This document shows positions 16,859 through 24,662 of a stretch of DNA of 64,000 nucleotides, one piece after another. The translations under genes were made by a program, and so were the position numbers. Each line of letters opens with the position of its first letter. Position 1 is the first letter of the stretch. The notes below the pieces were generated by a model. It worked only from the letters and a program-made list of their open reading frames with translations, made no database searches and was not told the origin of the DNA. Origin of the DNA: Streptomyces sp. NRRL B-3428 (lineage in GTDB: Bacteria; Actinomycetota; Actinomycetes; Streptomycetales; Streptomycetaceae); contig JOGW01000009.1 of assembly GCA_000721375.1 (NCBI GenBank), positions 124,001 through 188,000 of the forward strand. Reading direction: 5' to 3'.

Positions 16859-17218
16859 CAGGCCCCCTCCGACCCTCGACTGCGGTGTGCGCTCCCCGTA
16901 CAAGCCCTCTTGCCTCGAATGTAATGCGAGGCGCCGTCCGCGTACGCCCCTTTGCGGCAATGTGCGCTCGCGCCAGGGCCGGGGATGGTAACGAATGCGT
17001 CACCTTCGGTAGCCCGGAGCAACTGAGCGAACCTGAGCGAAGTCGATCTAGTTAGATCGAATCAGGCGAATTGTGATAGGGCTTTTGGGTAAGGCGCCTG
17101 GACAGGGTGTTTCGGCAAGAAGCTGCGGGGCAGCCGCGAAATCAAGGAAGCGAAGGACGGGCTTCCAGATCTTCGAGGGCTGAGGCCCGGATCAGGACCG
17201 ACGAGCGAGAGGCATCGC
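16859..17218. other. 360-bp divergent promoter region
   Basis: No gene is visible between the sigma factor and the STAS gene. The region is slightly less GC-rich than its surroundings, as expected for promoters in both directions. The only clear motif is the 18-bp palindrome at 17043-17060. A GGGTAA following GGCTTTT near 17080-17095 faintly resembles a stress-sigma -10 but has no matching -35 that I can defend. Confidence 0.6.
17043..17060. promoter_or_regulatory. 18-bp palindrome, candidate operator
   Basis: TCGATCTA-GT-TAGATCGA is a perfect inverted repeat (8-bp arms) in the region between the divergent sigma and STAS genes. It is AT-rich for this genome and could be a regulator site for both units. 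Confidence 0.5.
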
Positions 17219-17593
17219 GTGGCGCTCAAGGTGACCGAAGAGGAGCGAGGCGGCTGGGCCGTCATCCAGGTCTGCGGCGAGATGGACATGGTGACCTCAC
17301 CCGCGCTGCGCCAGCGTGTCCATGACGCGGTCGCGGACGGCCGTCGCAATGTCGTGCTCGATCTGTCCGAGGTCCTCTTCTGCGACTCCTCGGGCGTCGG
17401 TGTCCTGATCGCGTCGCGCCGACTGCTCCGCTCCTGCTCCGGCCGGCTGCGCCTGATCCTGCCGGCCAAGGGCGCGGAGGACGGCTCGCACGTCAACCGG
17501 GTGCTCGCGGCGCTGGGCGTCCGCCGGCTCTTCGAGGTCTACCCGGACGCGCTGTCGGCTTCCGACGAGTCGGCGCAGCCGCTGTCGGCGTAA
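17219..17593 (+). CDS. STAS-domain anti-sigma factor antagonist
   Basis: A 124-aa single-domain STAS protein of the SpoIIAA/RsbV/BldG class. It should bind and sequester an RsbW-type anti-sigma factor when unphosphorylated. Seen: strand VIQVCGEMDMVTSPALR at about 16-32, and the helix-start loop LFCDSSGVGVL at about 56-66 with the DSSG(V/I) motif; the second Ser is the usual phosphorylation site. The C-terminal helix follows at about 95-110. Start GTG 17219 with AGAGG about 8 nt upstream. It is divergent from the ECF sigma/anti-sigma pair, but that anti-sigma factor is a zinc type rather than RsbW type, so its partner may be another protein, for example the HATPase proteins at 25093 or 45430. 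Confidence 0.9.
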   Translation: MALKVTEEERGGWAVIQVCGEMDMVTSPALRQRVHDAVADGRRNVVLDLSEVLFCDSSGVGVLIASRRLLRSCSGRLRLILPAKGAEDGSHVNRVLAALGVRRLFEVYPDALSASDESAQPLSA

Positions 17594-17604
17594 CCGTCCG
17601 CCGT

Positions 17605-18069
17605 TCACAGCCGGTCCTTGGCGAACTCGACGAACTCGTCGATGGCCTCCTCCGCCGCGCGGTAGTACGCCGTGTACTCCTCCCGGCCCACCGCCTTGGG
17701 GACACGCGCCACCTTGTCGAGCGCCGTACGCGCACGCTCGGCGAGGTCCGGCCGGTCGGTGACGAGCCGCACGCGGTACAGCACCTCGTTCACCCCCTGG
17801 CGCTGATCGAAGACCCGGGCCTTCAGACCCGCCTGGGTCGAGTCGAACTCCCGGTTCTCGTGCTCGGCCAGCCACCGGTCCATCTGCGCGCGCAGGTAGT
17901 TGAACAGCGCTCCGGCATACGCGCTGTAGACCTGGAGCCGCTCCTGCCGCAGGGCCTCGGAGCGGGCGAACCGTTCCGCACGTGCCAGCGCCCGTTGCTG
18001 GAAGAGCTGGCTCACACCGACACCCAGCAGAGTTCCGGCCACGGCTATGACACTCGCAACAGCCTCCAT
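17605..18069 (-). CDS. Hypothetical protein with N-terminal membrane anchor and coiled-coil
   Basis: 154 aa, family not recognised. An N-terminal hydrophobic stretch (about residues 3-20, VASVIAVAGTLLGVGVSQL) is followed by a long charged helical region rich in Arg, Ala and Glu (about 22-60), likely a coiled coil, and further helices to the end. The layout suggests a membrane-anchored protein with a cytoplasmic helical domain. ATG 18069 is the natural start. It is convergent with the STAS gene, with 11 bp between the two stops, and divergent from cabD. Confidence 0.65.
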   Translation of the reverse strand: MEAVASVIAVAGTLLGVGVSQLFQQRALARAERFARSEALRQERLQVYSAYAGALFNYLRAQMDRWLAEHENREFDSTQAGLKARVFDQRQGVNEVLYRVRLVTDRPDLAERARTALDKVARVPKAVGREEYTAYYRAAEEAIDEFVEFAKDRL

Positions 18070-18224
18070 ACGCCCAGTCGATCACGCGGACACAGGCCGC
18101 AACGGCTTGTCGCAGATTCTCACCAGTCCTGATACGGAGATGAACTTTTCGGGTCCAGGCCCCGAACGGCGACGTACGCTCCGTGGAGTCACTGCAACCC
18201 GCACCCATGAGTGAGGCAGCCGAG

Positions 18225-18746
18225 ATGGACAGCGCAGAGTACGAGCGCAGGATTGCCGCCCGCTTTGCCAGTTTCGACCAGGACGGCAACGGCTACATCG
18301 ACCGCGAGGACTTCTCCTGCGCGGCCAAGGCCCTGCTTGCCGAGTTCGACGTGACCGCGCGCTGCGACAAGGGACAGGCGCTCTACATCGGCGCCGAGGC
18401 CTTCTGGCAGGGCATGGCCGGGATCGCGGATGTCGACGGGGATCAGCGGGTGACGCGCGAGGAGTTTGTGACCGGGGCCGTGAAGCGGCTGCGGGACAGT
18501 CCGCAGCGGTTCGCCGAGATCGCCCGGCCGTTCCTGCGGGCCGTGGTCGCGGTGGCGGACACCGACGGCCAGGGCGTGACCGCCACCGACGCCGCGCGGG
18601 TGCTGCGGGTCCTCGGCGTCGCACCGGAGGTGATCCCGGTCGCGGCCGCCGCGCTCGACCCGTCGGGCTCGGGCCGCATCCCGTCCGAGGAGCAGCTCCT
18701 CGCCGCGTTCGCGGCGTACTTCACCACTCCGGCGCCGGACGCGTAA
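18225..18746 (+). CDS. cabD: Calcium-binding EF-hand protein, CabD-like
   Basis: A 173-aa cytoplasmic calerythrin-like protein. The N-terminal half closely matches what I remember of S. coelicolor CabD (YERRIAARF, FDQDGNGYID, GDQRVTREEFVTGAVKRLRD). EF-hand 1 (about 17-28) and EF-hand 2 (about 71-82) have canonical Ca ligands. EF-hand 3 (DTDGQGVTATDA, about 109-120) seems one residue short and lacks acidic residues at positions 5, 9 and 12; EF-hand 4 (DPSGSGRIPSEE) keeps Asp1 and Glu12 but has Ser at 3 and 5. So it may bind two to three Ca ions rather than four. Start ATG 18225 has GAGG 8 nt upstream; ATG 18207 and GTG 18183 are possible but lack one. Confidence 0.85.
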   Translation: MDSAEYERRIAARFASFDQDGNGYIDREDFSCAAKALLAEFDVTARCDKGQALYIGAEAFWQGMAGIADVDGDQRVTREEFVTGAVKRLRDSPQRFAEIARPFLRAVVAVADTDGQGVTATDAARVLRVLGVAPEVIPVAAAALDPSGSGRIPSEEQLLAAFAAYFTTPAPDA

Positions 18747-18890
18747 GGGTTTGCAGAGCGGGCGGCGTCCCGGGTCGTGATGGATCCCGGACTCCGTGCC
18801 GTCGGCTGTGCGGTCCCGTTCCGGCCGCGCGGCGAGGCGAGGCGCCAGGGGCCTAGGTCCCGCGCGGACGTCGGAGGCCGGCCCACCCGG

Positions 18891-18932
18891 CCGCACCGCA
18901 CCGCACTGCACTGCACTGCACCGCACCGCACC
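18891..18932. repeat. Pentanucleotide repeat (CCGCA/CTGCA)n
   Basis: Eight 5-bp units in phase (three CCGCA, three CTGCA, two CCGCA), then a broken unit. It lies in the 279-bp gap between the convergent cabD and DinB-like genes, which holds nothing else. Confidence 0.85.
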
Positions 18933-19025
18933 GGACACGATGCCGCTCCGCGAACAGCCGCCGCATACCGCGATCGGGGCCGGATCCGACAGGACCCGAC
19001 CGGACCGGGCCCGTCCGCTCGACCC

Positions 19026-19559
19026 CTACGTGTTCACGAACCACTGCCGCCCATCGATCAGTTCACGTGCCGCGTCCAGGTGCCCCGCATGGCAGGCCGT
19101 CTCGACGATCACGTGCAGGACGACGTCCCGGACGTTGTCCAGAAACGGCTCTCCGTACGTCTCGTGCGGCCACCACGCCAGGGCGTCATCTCCCGCCGAC
19201 GCGGCGATGACGGCGTCGGCGAGGGCCGTCTCGGTGCGGTAGCGGTCGAGGATCTCGGTGGCCGAGGTGGCCTCCGCCACCTCCCAGGCCTCGTCGAGGG
19301 GGTCCAGGCCGGCGATGACGTCCTTCTCGCCGGCCACGACCGCCCGGAACCACAAGTGCTCGACGCTCACCGTCAGATGCTGGACCATCCCCAGGCACGA
19401 CCAGCCGGACGGCAGCACCGGCCGCCGCAGCGCCGCCTCGTCCAGCCCTTCCAGGATGCCGAGCACATGCCGGCGCTGACTGCGCAGATAGGCCAGGAGT
19501 GTGGCGATCTCGTTGTCCACGGGCGCACCCGCCCGCGCGTTCCCGTCCACGTCGCTCAT
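19026..19559 (-). CDS. DinB-family (DUF664) four-helix protein
   Basis: A 177-aa member of the DinB/YfiT-like metal-binding four-helix bundle family; in actinobacteria many act as mycothiol-dependent transferases. Seen: TLLAYLRSQRRHVLGILEGLDEAALRRPVLPSGWSCLGMVQHLTVSVEHLW at about 20-70, in which the His of VQHL is a typical metal ligand, and HVIVETACHAGHLDAARELIDG at about 147-168, with the paired His of the third metal-binding segment. All three usual His positions appear present. ATG 19559 is the start. It follows the acyl-CoA ligase gene by 75 bp on the same strand and may be co-transcribed with it, separated by a 23-bp tandem repeat. Confidence 0.8.
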   Translation of the reverse strand: MSDVDGNARAGAPVDNEIATLLAYLRSQRRHVLGILEGLDEAALRRPVLPSGWSCLGMVQHLTVSVEHLWFRAVVAGEKDVIAGLDPLDEAWEVAEATSATEILDRYRTETALADAVIAASAGDDALAWWPHETYGEPFLDNVRDVVLHVIVETACHAGHLDAARELIDGRQWFVNT

Positions 19560-19578
19560 GGCGCCACATGCTGCACCC

Positions 19579-19624
19579 GACCGCCCCCGCTGTACAGAGC
19601 GGACCGCCCCCGCTGTACAGAGCG
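19579..19624. repeat. 23-bp perfect tandem duplication
   Basis: Two identical 23-bp units (19579-19601 and 19602-19624), each containing the palindrome TGTACA, between the DinB-like start and the ligase stop. Confidence 0.85.
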
Positions 19625-19634
19625 GACCGCCCGC

Positions 19635-21221
19635 CTACGAGAACTGCTCCCGCAGCTTGTACTTGAGCACCTTGCGCAGGGTCTCGTTGCGCGGCAGTGC
19701 GTCCACCACCTCCAGCTGCTCGGGCAGCTTGTGCACGGACAGGCCCTCGCCGCGCAGGTAGGCCGTCAGCTCGGCAAGCGTCAACTCCGGTGACCCCGCG
19801 CGCTGTTCGATGACCGCACACACCCGCTCGCCCCGGATCTCGTCCGGAAGCCCGATCACCGCCGCGTCCCCGACCGACGCGTGCTGATGCAGAAGATCCT
19901 CGATCTCCTTGGCCGAGATGTTCTCGCCCTTGCGGATGATCACGTCCTTGGCCCGGCCCGTCAGGACCAGATGGCCGGACGAGGTCACATGACCGAGATC
20001 CCCCGTGATCAAGTAGCCGTCCGCGTCGAAGACTTCGGAGGTCTGCGCCGCGTCCAGATACCCCTGGCACACCGCCTCGCCCTTCAGCCGCACCTCACCG
20101 TCCGTGTGCGCCGGCAGCTCCTTGCCCTCCGCGTCCGTGATGCGGATGGACATCGCGGCGGGCGGCTTGCCCTCGGTGGTGGCGAGGTTCTCGGCCGTGT
20201 CGTCGGGCGCGCCCATCGTGATCATGGGCACCTCCGTCATGCCGTATCCGTGCGTGAGCTGGCACCCCATCTCCCGTACGACGGCGTGGTAGATCTCCGG
20301 CGGCTTGGGCGCCCCACCGCCCGCGAGCAGACGCAACGACGGGATGAGCTTCTGATCGGGGTCCTTGCGCTGCTCGTTCAGGAACATCGTGTAGAACGCG
20401 GTCGAACCGCCCGCCACCGTCACCCCGTGCCGCCGGTAGCCGTCGAGCGCGTCCGGCATCGCGAACTTCTCGAACATCACCGCCGGGAAGCCGTACAGAA
20501 GCAGCATCACCGTGTAGTCCGGGCCCGCTATGTGCGCGAACGGGAAGGCCATCGAGCCCACGTCGTCCGGCGACAGATGCAGCGCGTGTGCCAGGCAGGA
20601 GCCGCCCGCGATCAGTGAACGGTCCGTGTGCAGTACGCCCTTGGGGTCGGAGGTCGTGCCCGAGGTCCAGTAGATCCAGCGCACCGAGGTGCCTTCCGAA
20701 GGCGGCGGCGGGAGAATCCGCGGATCGCCGTCGGGCAGGGAGTCGTACGCCTCGAAGATGCCGCGCGCTCCGAGCCGGCCCGCCATCGCCGTATGGTCGA
20801 AGTCCCGCCACACACCGGGCGAGGCGAAGAACTCCGCCTTCGACTCCCGCAGCGCGAAGCCCACTTCCTTGTCCCGGTAGAAGGGGATGAGCGGGGTCTG
20901 CACCGCGCCGATACGGGCCAGTGCGGTCGAGAGCAGCACGGTCTCGATACGGGTGGGCAGCTGCCAGGCGACCACCGTGCCCGGACGCACCCCCATGCCC
21001 CACAGCCCGGCCGCCACCCGCTCACTGCGGTCGCGCAGCTGGGCGAAGGTGAGCGTGCGGTCGTCGGCCGGGTCGGCCGCCGCCTCGATCAGGACTCGGC
21101 GGTTCGGCGTACGGGCCGCGCGACGGCAGACGAGTTCCCAGAAGGTGGGCGCGGAATCGAGGTCCGCCCCCTGCCGGGCGCGCTCCCGGCCGGATCCTGG
21201 CGCGGCTGCTGCGTCGTTCAT
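19635..21221 (-). CDS. Acyl-CoA synthetase (AMP-forming, cyclohexanecarboxylate-CoA ligase-like)
   Basis: A 528-aa enzyme that activates a carboxylic acid with ATP and CoA through an acyl-adenylate. Seen: the P-loop-like YWTSGTTSDPKGV at about 184-196; HGYGMTEVP at about 320; YLITGDLGHVTSSGHLVLTGRAKDVIIRKGENIS in two adjoining segments at about 405-440; and the C-terminal catalytic Lys in ETLRKVLKYKL at about 515. The family includes cyclohexanecarboxylate-CoA ligases and mycobacterial FadD enzymes of steroid breakdown; the substrate is unknown. Start ATG 21221 with GGAGG about 10 nt upstream. It is divergent from the amidohydrolase operon, with two copies of the 17-bp operator between them, so it probably initiates the pathway of this regulon. 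Confidence 0.88.
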   Translation of the reverse strand: MNDAAAAPGSGRERARQGADLDSAPTFWELVCRRAARTPNRRVLIEAAADPADDRTLTFAQLRDRSERVAAGLWGMGVRPGTVVAWQLPTRIETVLLSTALARIGAVQTPLIPFYRDKEVGFALRESKAEFFASPGVWRDFDHTAMAGRLGARGIFEAYDSLPDGDPRILPPPPSEGTSVRWIYWTSGTTSDPKGVLHTDRSLIAGGSCLAHALHLSPDDVGSMAFPFAHIAGPDYTVMLLLYGFPAVMFEKFAMPDALDGYRRHGVTVAGGSTAFYTMFLNEQRKDPDQKLIPSLRLLAGGGAPKPPEIYHAVVREMGCQLTHGYGMTEVPMITMGAPDDTAENLATTEGKPPAAMSIRITDAEGKELPAHTDGEVRLKGEAVCQGYLDAAQTSEVFDADGYLITGDLGHVTSSGHLVLTGRAKDVIIRKGENISAKEIEDLLHQHASVGDAAVIGLPDEIRGERVCAVIEQRAGSPELTLAELTAYLRGEGLSVHKLPEQLEVVDALPRNETLRKVLKYKLREQFS

Positions 21222-21254
21222 CGCGGAGACCTCCGTTACAGAGCAATTCCCGAA

Positions 21255-21271
21255 CCTGACGACCAGTCAGA
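21255..21271. promoter_or_regulatory. TetR-type operator copy 1
   Basis: CCTGACGACCAGTCAGA, a pseudo-palindrome (CTGAC-N5-GTCAG) 34 bp before the acyl-CoA synthetase start. It is one of nine copies of NCTGACGNNCCGTCAGA in the window. Confidence 0.75.
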
Positions 21272-21321
21272 TTGCCGAGAGCGTATGGCTCCGCGCCTTG
21301 TCGGTCCAGAGGTGGGGCGGC

Positions 21322-21347
21322 TAGCCTCTATCTGACGATCCATCAGA
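21322..21347 (+). promoter_or_regulatory. Promoter with TetR-type operator copy 2
   Basis: Operator TCTGACGATCCATCAGA at 21331-21347 lies just after a -10-like TAGCCT (21322-21327), with a -35-like TTGTCG about 18 bp further upstream. The site would cover the transcription start of the amidohydrolase/acyl-CoA dehydrogenase operon. Confidence 0.7.
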
Positions 21348-21386
21348 AACAGTCGACGCCCCGTGCGCGTCGGGTGAGGGGACCCC

Positions 21387-22613
21387 ATGGAACTGCCTCG
21401 GATCATCAGCGTCGACGACCATGTGATCGAGCCCGCCCACCTCTTCGAGACCTGGCTGCCGAAGAAGTACCACGACCGCGGCCCCAAGCCGCTCACCGCC
21501 GGAATCGGCGAACTCGCCTACGTGGCCGGCAAGTACCAGATCACGATGGACCCGGACGGACCGCCCACCGACTGGTGGATCTACGAGGATCTGAAGTTCC
21601 CGTACAAGCGCAACATCGCCGCCGTCGGCTTCGACCGCGACGAGATGACCCTGGAGGGCATCACGCGCGCCGAGATGCGGCGCGGCTGCTGGGATCCCAA
21701 GGCGCGCCTGGCGGACATGGACCTCAATCACGTCGAGGCCTCGCTCTGCTTCCCGACCTTCCCGCGCTTTTGCGGCCAGACCTTCGCCGAGGCGCACGAC
21801 AAGGAGGTCGCGCTCGCCTGCGTGCGCGCCTACAACGACTGGATGGTGGAGGAGTGGTGCGGTGACTCGGGCGGCCGCCTGATCCCGCTCTGCATCATCC
21901 CGCTCTGGGACATCGACCTCGCGGTCGCCGAGATCCACCGCAACGCCGCGCGCGGAGTGAAGGCCGTGACCTTCTCCGAGATTCCCACCCACCTCGGTCT
22001 GCCGTCCATCCACTCCGGCTACTGGGACCCGTTCTTCCGGGCCTGCCAGGAGACCGGCACCGTCGTGAACATGCACATCGGCTCCAGCTCCCAGATGCCC
22101 GCCGCATCGCCCGACGCCCCGCCCGCCGTCCAGGCCTCCCTGAGCTTCAACAACGCCATGGCGTCGATGATGGACTTCCTCTTCTCGGGCGTCCTGGTGA
22201 AGTTCCCGACCCTCAAACTGGCCTACAGCGAGGGCCAGATGGGCTGGATCCCGTACGCCCTTGAGCGCGCCGACGACGTGTGGGAGGAGCACCGCGCGTG
22301 GGGCGGGGTCAGGGACCTCATCCCCGAGCCGCCGTCCACGTACTACTACCGGCAGATCTTCTGCTGCTTCTTCCGCGACAAGCACGGAGTGGCCTCCCTG
22401 GACGTCGTCGGCCGTGACAACGCCACCTTCGAGACCGACTACCCCCACGTGGACTCGACCTTCCCGAACACCAAGGAGGTCGCGCTCGACCACGTGAAGG
22501 GCCTCGACGACGAGACGATCTACAAGCTGATGCGCGGCAACGCGATCCGCATGCTGGATCTGGACTTCGACAAGGGACTCACCTTCCCCTGGTCGATCAC
22601 GGCCGCGAAGTAG
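21387..22613 (+). CDS. Amidohydrolase-family (ACMSD-like) metal-dependent hydrolase
   Basis: A 408-aa TIM-barrel hydrolase or decarboxylase of the amidohydrolase-2 group. Seen: the first strand motif IISVDDHVIEP at about 6-16 (Asp-Asp-His in place of the HxH pair); VVNMHIGSSSQM at about 228 with the strand-5 His; and FETDYPHVDSTFPNT at about 350-364 with the active-site Asp and His. Members are frequent in actinobacterial catabolic clusters, where they hydrolyse ring-cleavage products or act on CoA thioesters; the substrate here is unknown. Start ATG 21387 has GAGGGG upstream. It heads an operon with two acyl-CoA dehydrogenases, the next starting 3 bp after its stop, under operator copy 2. 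Confidence 0.82.
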   Translation: MELPRIISVDDHVIEPAHLFETWLPKKYHDRGPKPLTAGIGELAYVAGKYQITMDPDGPPTDWWIYEDLKFPYKRNIAAVGFDRDEMTLEGITRAEMRRGCWDPKARLADMDLNHVEASLCFPTFPRFCGQTFAEAHDKEVALACVRAYNDWMVEEWCGDSGGRLIPLCIIPLWDIDLAVAEIHRNAARGVKAVTFSEIPTHLGLPSIHSGYWDPFFRACQETGTVVNMHIGSSSQMPAASPDAPPAVQASLSFNNAMASMMDFLFSGVLVKFPTLKLAYSEGQMGWIPYALERADDVWEEHRAWGGVRDLIPEPPSTYYYRQIFCCFFRDKHGVASLDVVGRDNATFETDYPHVDSTFPNTKEVALDHVKGLDDETIYKLMRGNAIRMLDLDFDKGLTFPWSITAAK

Positions 22614-22616
22614 CCC

Positions 22617-23771
22617 ATGGACCTCACGTATACGGAAGAGGAAGAGGCCTTCCGTGCGAGGCTCAGGGAGTGGCTCGGGCAGGTGCTGCCCGGGCTGCCG
22701 CCCAAGCCCGATCCGAACGACTGGCCCGGCCGGCGCACGTACGACATGGGCTGGCAGCGCAAGTTGTACGAGGCGGGGTACGCGGGACTGCACTGGCCCG
22801 TGGACGCGGGCGGCAAGGGCGCCTCGCCGACCGAGCACCTGATCTTCCTCGAGGAGACCGAGCGGGCCGGAGCGCCCTACGTCGGCGCGAACTTCGTGGG
22901 ACTCCTGCATGCGGGCCCGACCATCGCCGCCGAGGGGAGTGCGGCGCAGAAGCAGCGGTGGCTGCCGCCGATCCTCAGCGGCGACGAGGTGTGGTGCCAG
23001 GGCTTCAGCGAGCCCGACGCGGGTTCGGACCTCGCGGCGCTGCGCACCAAGGCGGTACGCGACGGCGACGAGTACGTGATCACCGGCTCCAAGATCTGGA
23101 CCTCGCACGCCGAAGTCGCGGACTGGTGCGAGCTGTTGGTGCGTACGGATCCGTCCGCACCCAAGCACCGCGGCATCTCCTGGCTGGCGATGCCGATGGA
23201 CGCCCCGGGTGTCACGATCAGGCCGCTGCGGACCCTCGCGGGCTCGACCGAGTTCGCCGAGATGTTCCTCGACGAGGTGCGGGTGCCGGTCGCCAACCGG
23301 GTCGGCGAGGAGAACGACGGCTGGCGCGTCACCATGGTCACGCTCTCCTTCGAACGCGGCACCGCCTTCGTCGGTGAGGTCGTCGCCTGCCGCCGCACCC
23401 TCAACGCGCTGGCCGCCGAGGCCCGTAAGAACGGCAGCTGGGACGACACCGCCATACGCCGCAAACTCGCCCTGCTCAGCGCCGAGTTCACGGCCCTTTG
23501 GCGGCTCACCCAGTGGAACGTCAGCGAGTCCCAGGCCACCGGGGGAGTCCCCGGCATCGGCGGCTCGGTCTTCAAGCTGCGCTACTCGCACGCCCGCCAG
23601 GAGCTGTACGACACGGCCGCCGAGGTGCTCGGTGCGGGCGCCCTCGACCTCGATCACGAGTGGGTGCTCGACCGGCTCTCCTCCCTCTCGTACACGATCG
23701 CCGCCGGCACCTCGCAGATCCAGCAGAACATCATCGCCGAGCGCATCCTCGGCCTCCCGAAGGGCCGGTGA
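22617..23771 (+). CDS. Acyl-CoA dehydrogenase, large subunit of a probable heteromeric pair
   Basis: A 384-aa FAD-dependent enzyme for alpha,beta-dehydrogenation of an acyl-CoA. Seen: N-terminal helical domain 1-115; the FAD/substrate signature CQGFSEPDAGSDLAALRTKA at about 123-142; GSKIWTSHAEVADW at about 157-170; and the C-terminal GTSQIQQNIIAERILGLP (about 363-380), which closes the flavin site. It lacks the GGxGF..E segment carrying the catalytic Glu of classical enzymes. The following gene has that segment, so the two probably form an alpha2beta2 enzyme like FadE28-FadE29 of mycobacterial steroid breakdown. ATG 22617 is 3 bp after the previous stop, so translation is coupled. Confidence 0.88.
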   Translation: MDLTYTEEEEAFRARLREWLGQVLPGLPPKPDPNDWPGRRTYDMGWQRKLYEAGYAGLHWPVDAGGKGASPTEHLIFLEETERAGAPYVGANFVGLLHAGPTIAAEGSAAQKQRWLPPILSGDEVWCQGFSEPDAGSDLAALRTKAVRDGDEYVITGSKIWTSHAEVADWCELLVRTDPSAPKHRGISWLAMPMDAPGVTIRPLRTLAGSTEFAEMFLDEVRVPVANRVGEENDGWRVTMVTLSFERGTAFVGEVVACRRTLNALAAEARKNGSWDDTAIRRKLALLSAEFTALWRLTQWNVSESQATGGVPGIGGSVFKLRYSHARQELYDTAAEVLGAGALDLDHEWVLDRLSSLSYTIAAGTSQIQQNIIAERILGLPKGR

Positions 23772-23774
23772 GCC

Positions 23775-24662
23775 GTGCACTTCCAACTGACCGAGGACCA
23801 GCGGGCGTTGCAGCAGGGGATGCGTGAGCTGCTGGCCGGGCGCTTCGGCCGTGACGCCCTGCGCGCGGCCGTGGACGCACCCGGCGTACTCGACCGCTCA
23901 CTGTGGCGCGAGCTGGGCGAGGCGGGGTTCTTCGCGCTGCGGCTGCCGGAGGACGAGGGCGGGGTCGGACTCGGCGTGCCGGAAGCCGTCCTGCTCTTCG
24001 AGGAGGCGGGCCGCGCCCTGCTCCCCGGACCGCTGATCGCCACCCACCTCGCGGCGGGTCTGGTCGAGGGCGCGGCGGACGGCAGCGTCGTGGTCGCGCA
24101 GGCCGACGGCCCGCACGTCGAGTGGTACGAGGCCGCCGACGTCACCCTGTACGGGGACGAGGTCTCGGCGCTCCCGCTGGAGGAGTCCCTCCGTTCCGTC
24201 GACCCGCTCACGCCGCTGCACAGCCTGAGCGAGGGACCCAAGGTCGACCCGCTCGTGGGCCTGTTCAGCGCCGCCGAACAGGTGGGGAGCGCGGCCCGTA
24301 CGACCGAGATGGCGGTCCAATACGCGCGCGAGCGCGAGCAGTTCGGGGTCGCGATCGGTTCGTTCCAGGCCGTGAAGCACCTGTGCGCGCAGATGCTGGC
24401 GCGTACGGAACTGGCCCGCGCCGCCGTCTACGCGGCCGCCGTGACCGAGGACCTCGCGGACATCGCCACCGCCAAACTCCTGGCCGACGAGGCCGCGGTG
24501 CGCTGCGCGCGGGACTGTCTGCAGGTGTACGGCGGGATGGGATTCACCTGGGAGGCCGATGTCCATCTGCATCTCAAGCGGGCCTGGGTGCGCAAGGAGC
24601 GCTGGTTCCCGGACGCGCTGTTGACGGAGCTTCTGGCGGAGCTGCTCGTCGAAGTGGGATAA
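23775..24662 (+). CDS. Acyl-CoA dehydrogenase, short subunit of a probable heteromeric pair
   Basis: 295 aa, about 90 residues shorter than a standard acyl-CoA dehydrogenase: most of the middle beta-domain with the SEPxAGSD signature is missing (residues about 95-150 are short, non-standard strands). The C-terminal helical domain is intact: REREQFGVAIGSFQAVKHLCAQ at about 184-204, and QVYGGMGFTWEADVHLHLKRA at about 249-269, where the Glu after Trp aligns with the usual catalytic base. It should therefore complement the gene just upstream, which has the FAD signature but no base. Start GTG 23775, 3 bp after that stop. It is the last gene of the operon; no clear terminator was seen. Confidence 0.85.
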   Translation: MHFQLTEDQRALQQGMRELLAGRFGRDALRAAVDAPGVLDRSLWRELGEAGFFALRLPEDEGGVGLGVPEAVLLFEEAGRALLPGPLIATHLAAGLVEGAADGSVVVAQADGPHVEWYEAADVTLYGDEVSALPLEESLRSVDPLTPLHSLSEGPKVDPLVGLFSAAEQVGSAARTTEMAVQYAREREQFGVAIGSFQAVKHLCAQMLARTELARAAVYAAAVTEDLADIATAKLLADEAAVRCARDCLQVYGGMGFTWEADVHLHLKRAWVRKERWFPDALLTELLAELLVEVG

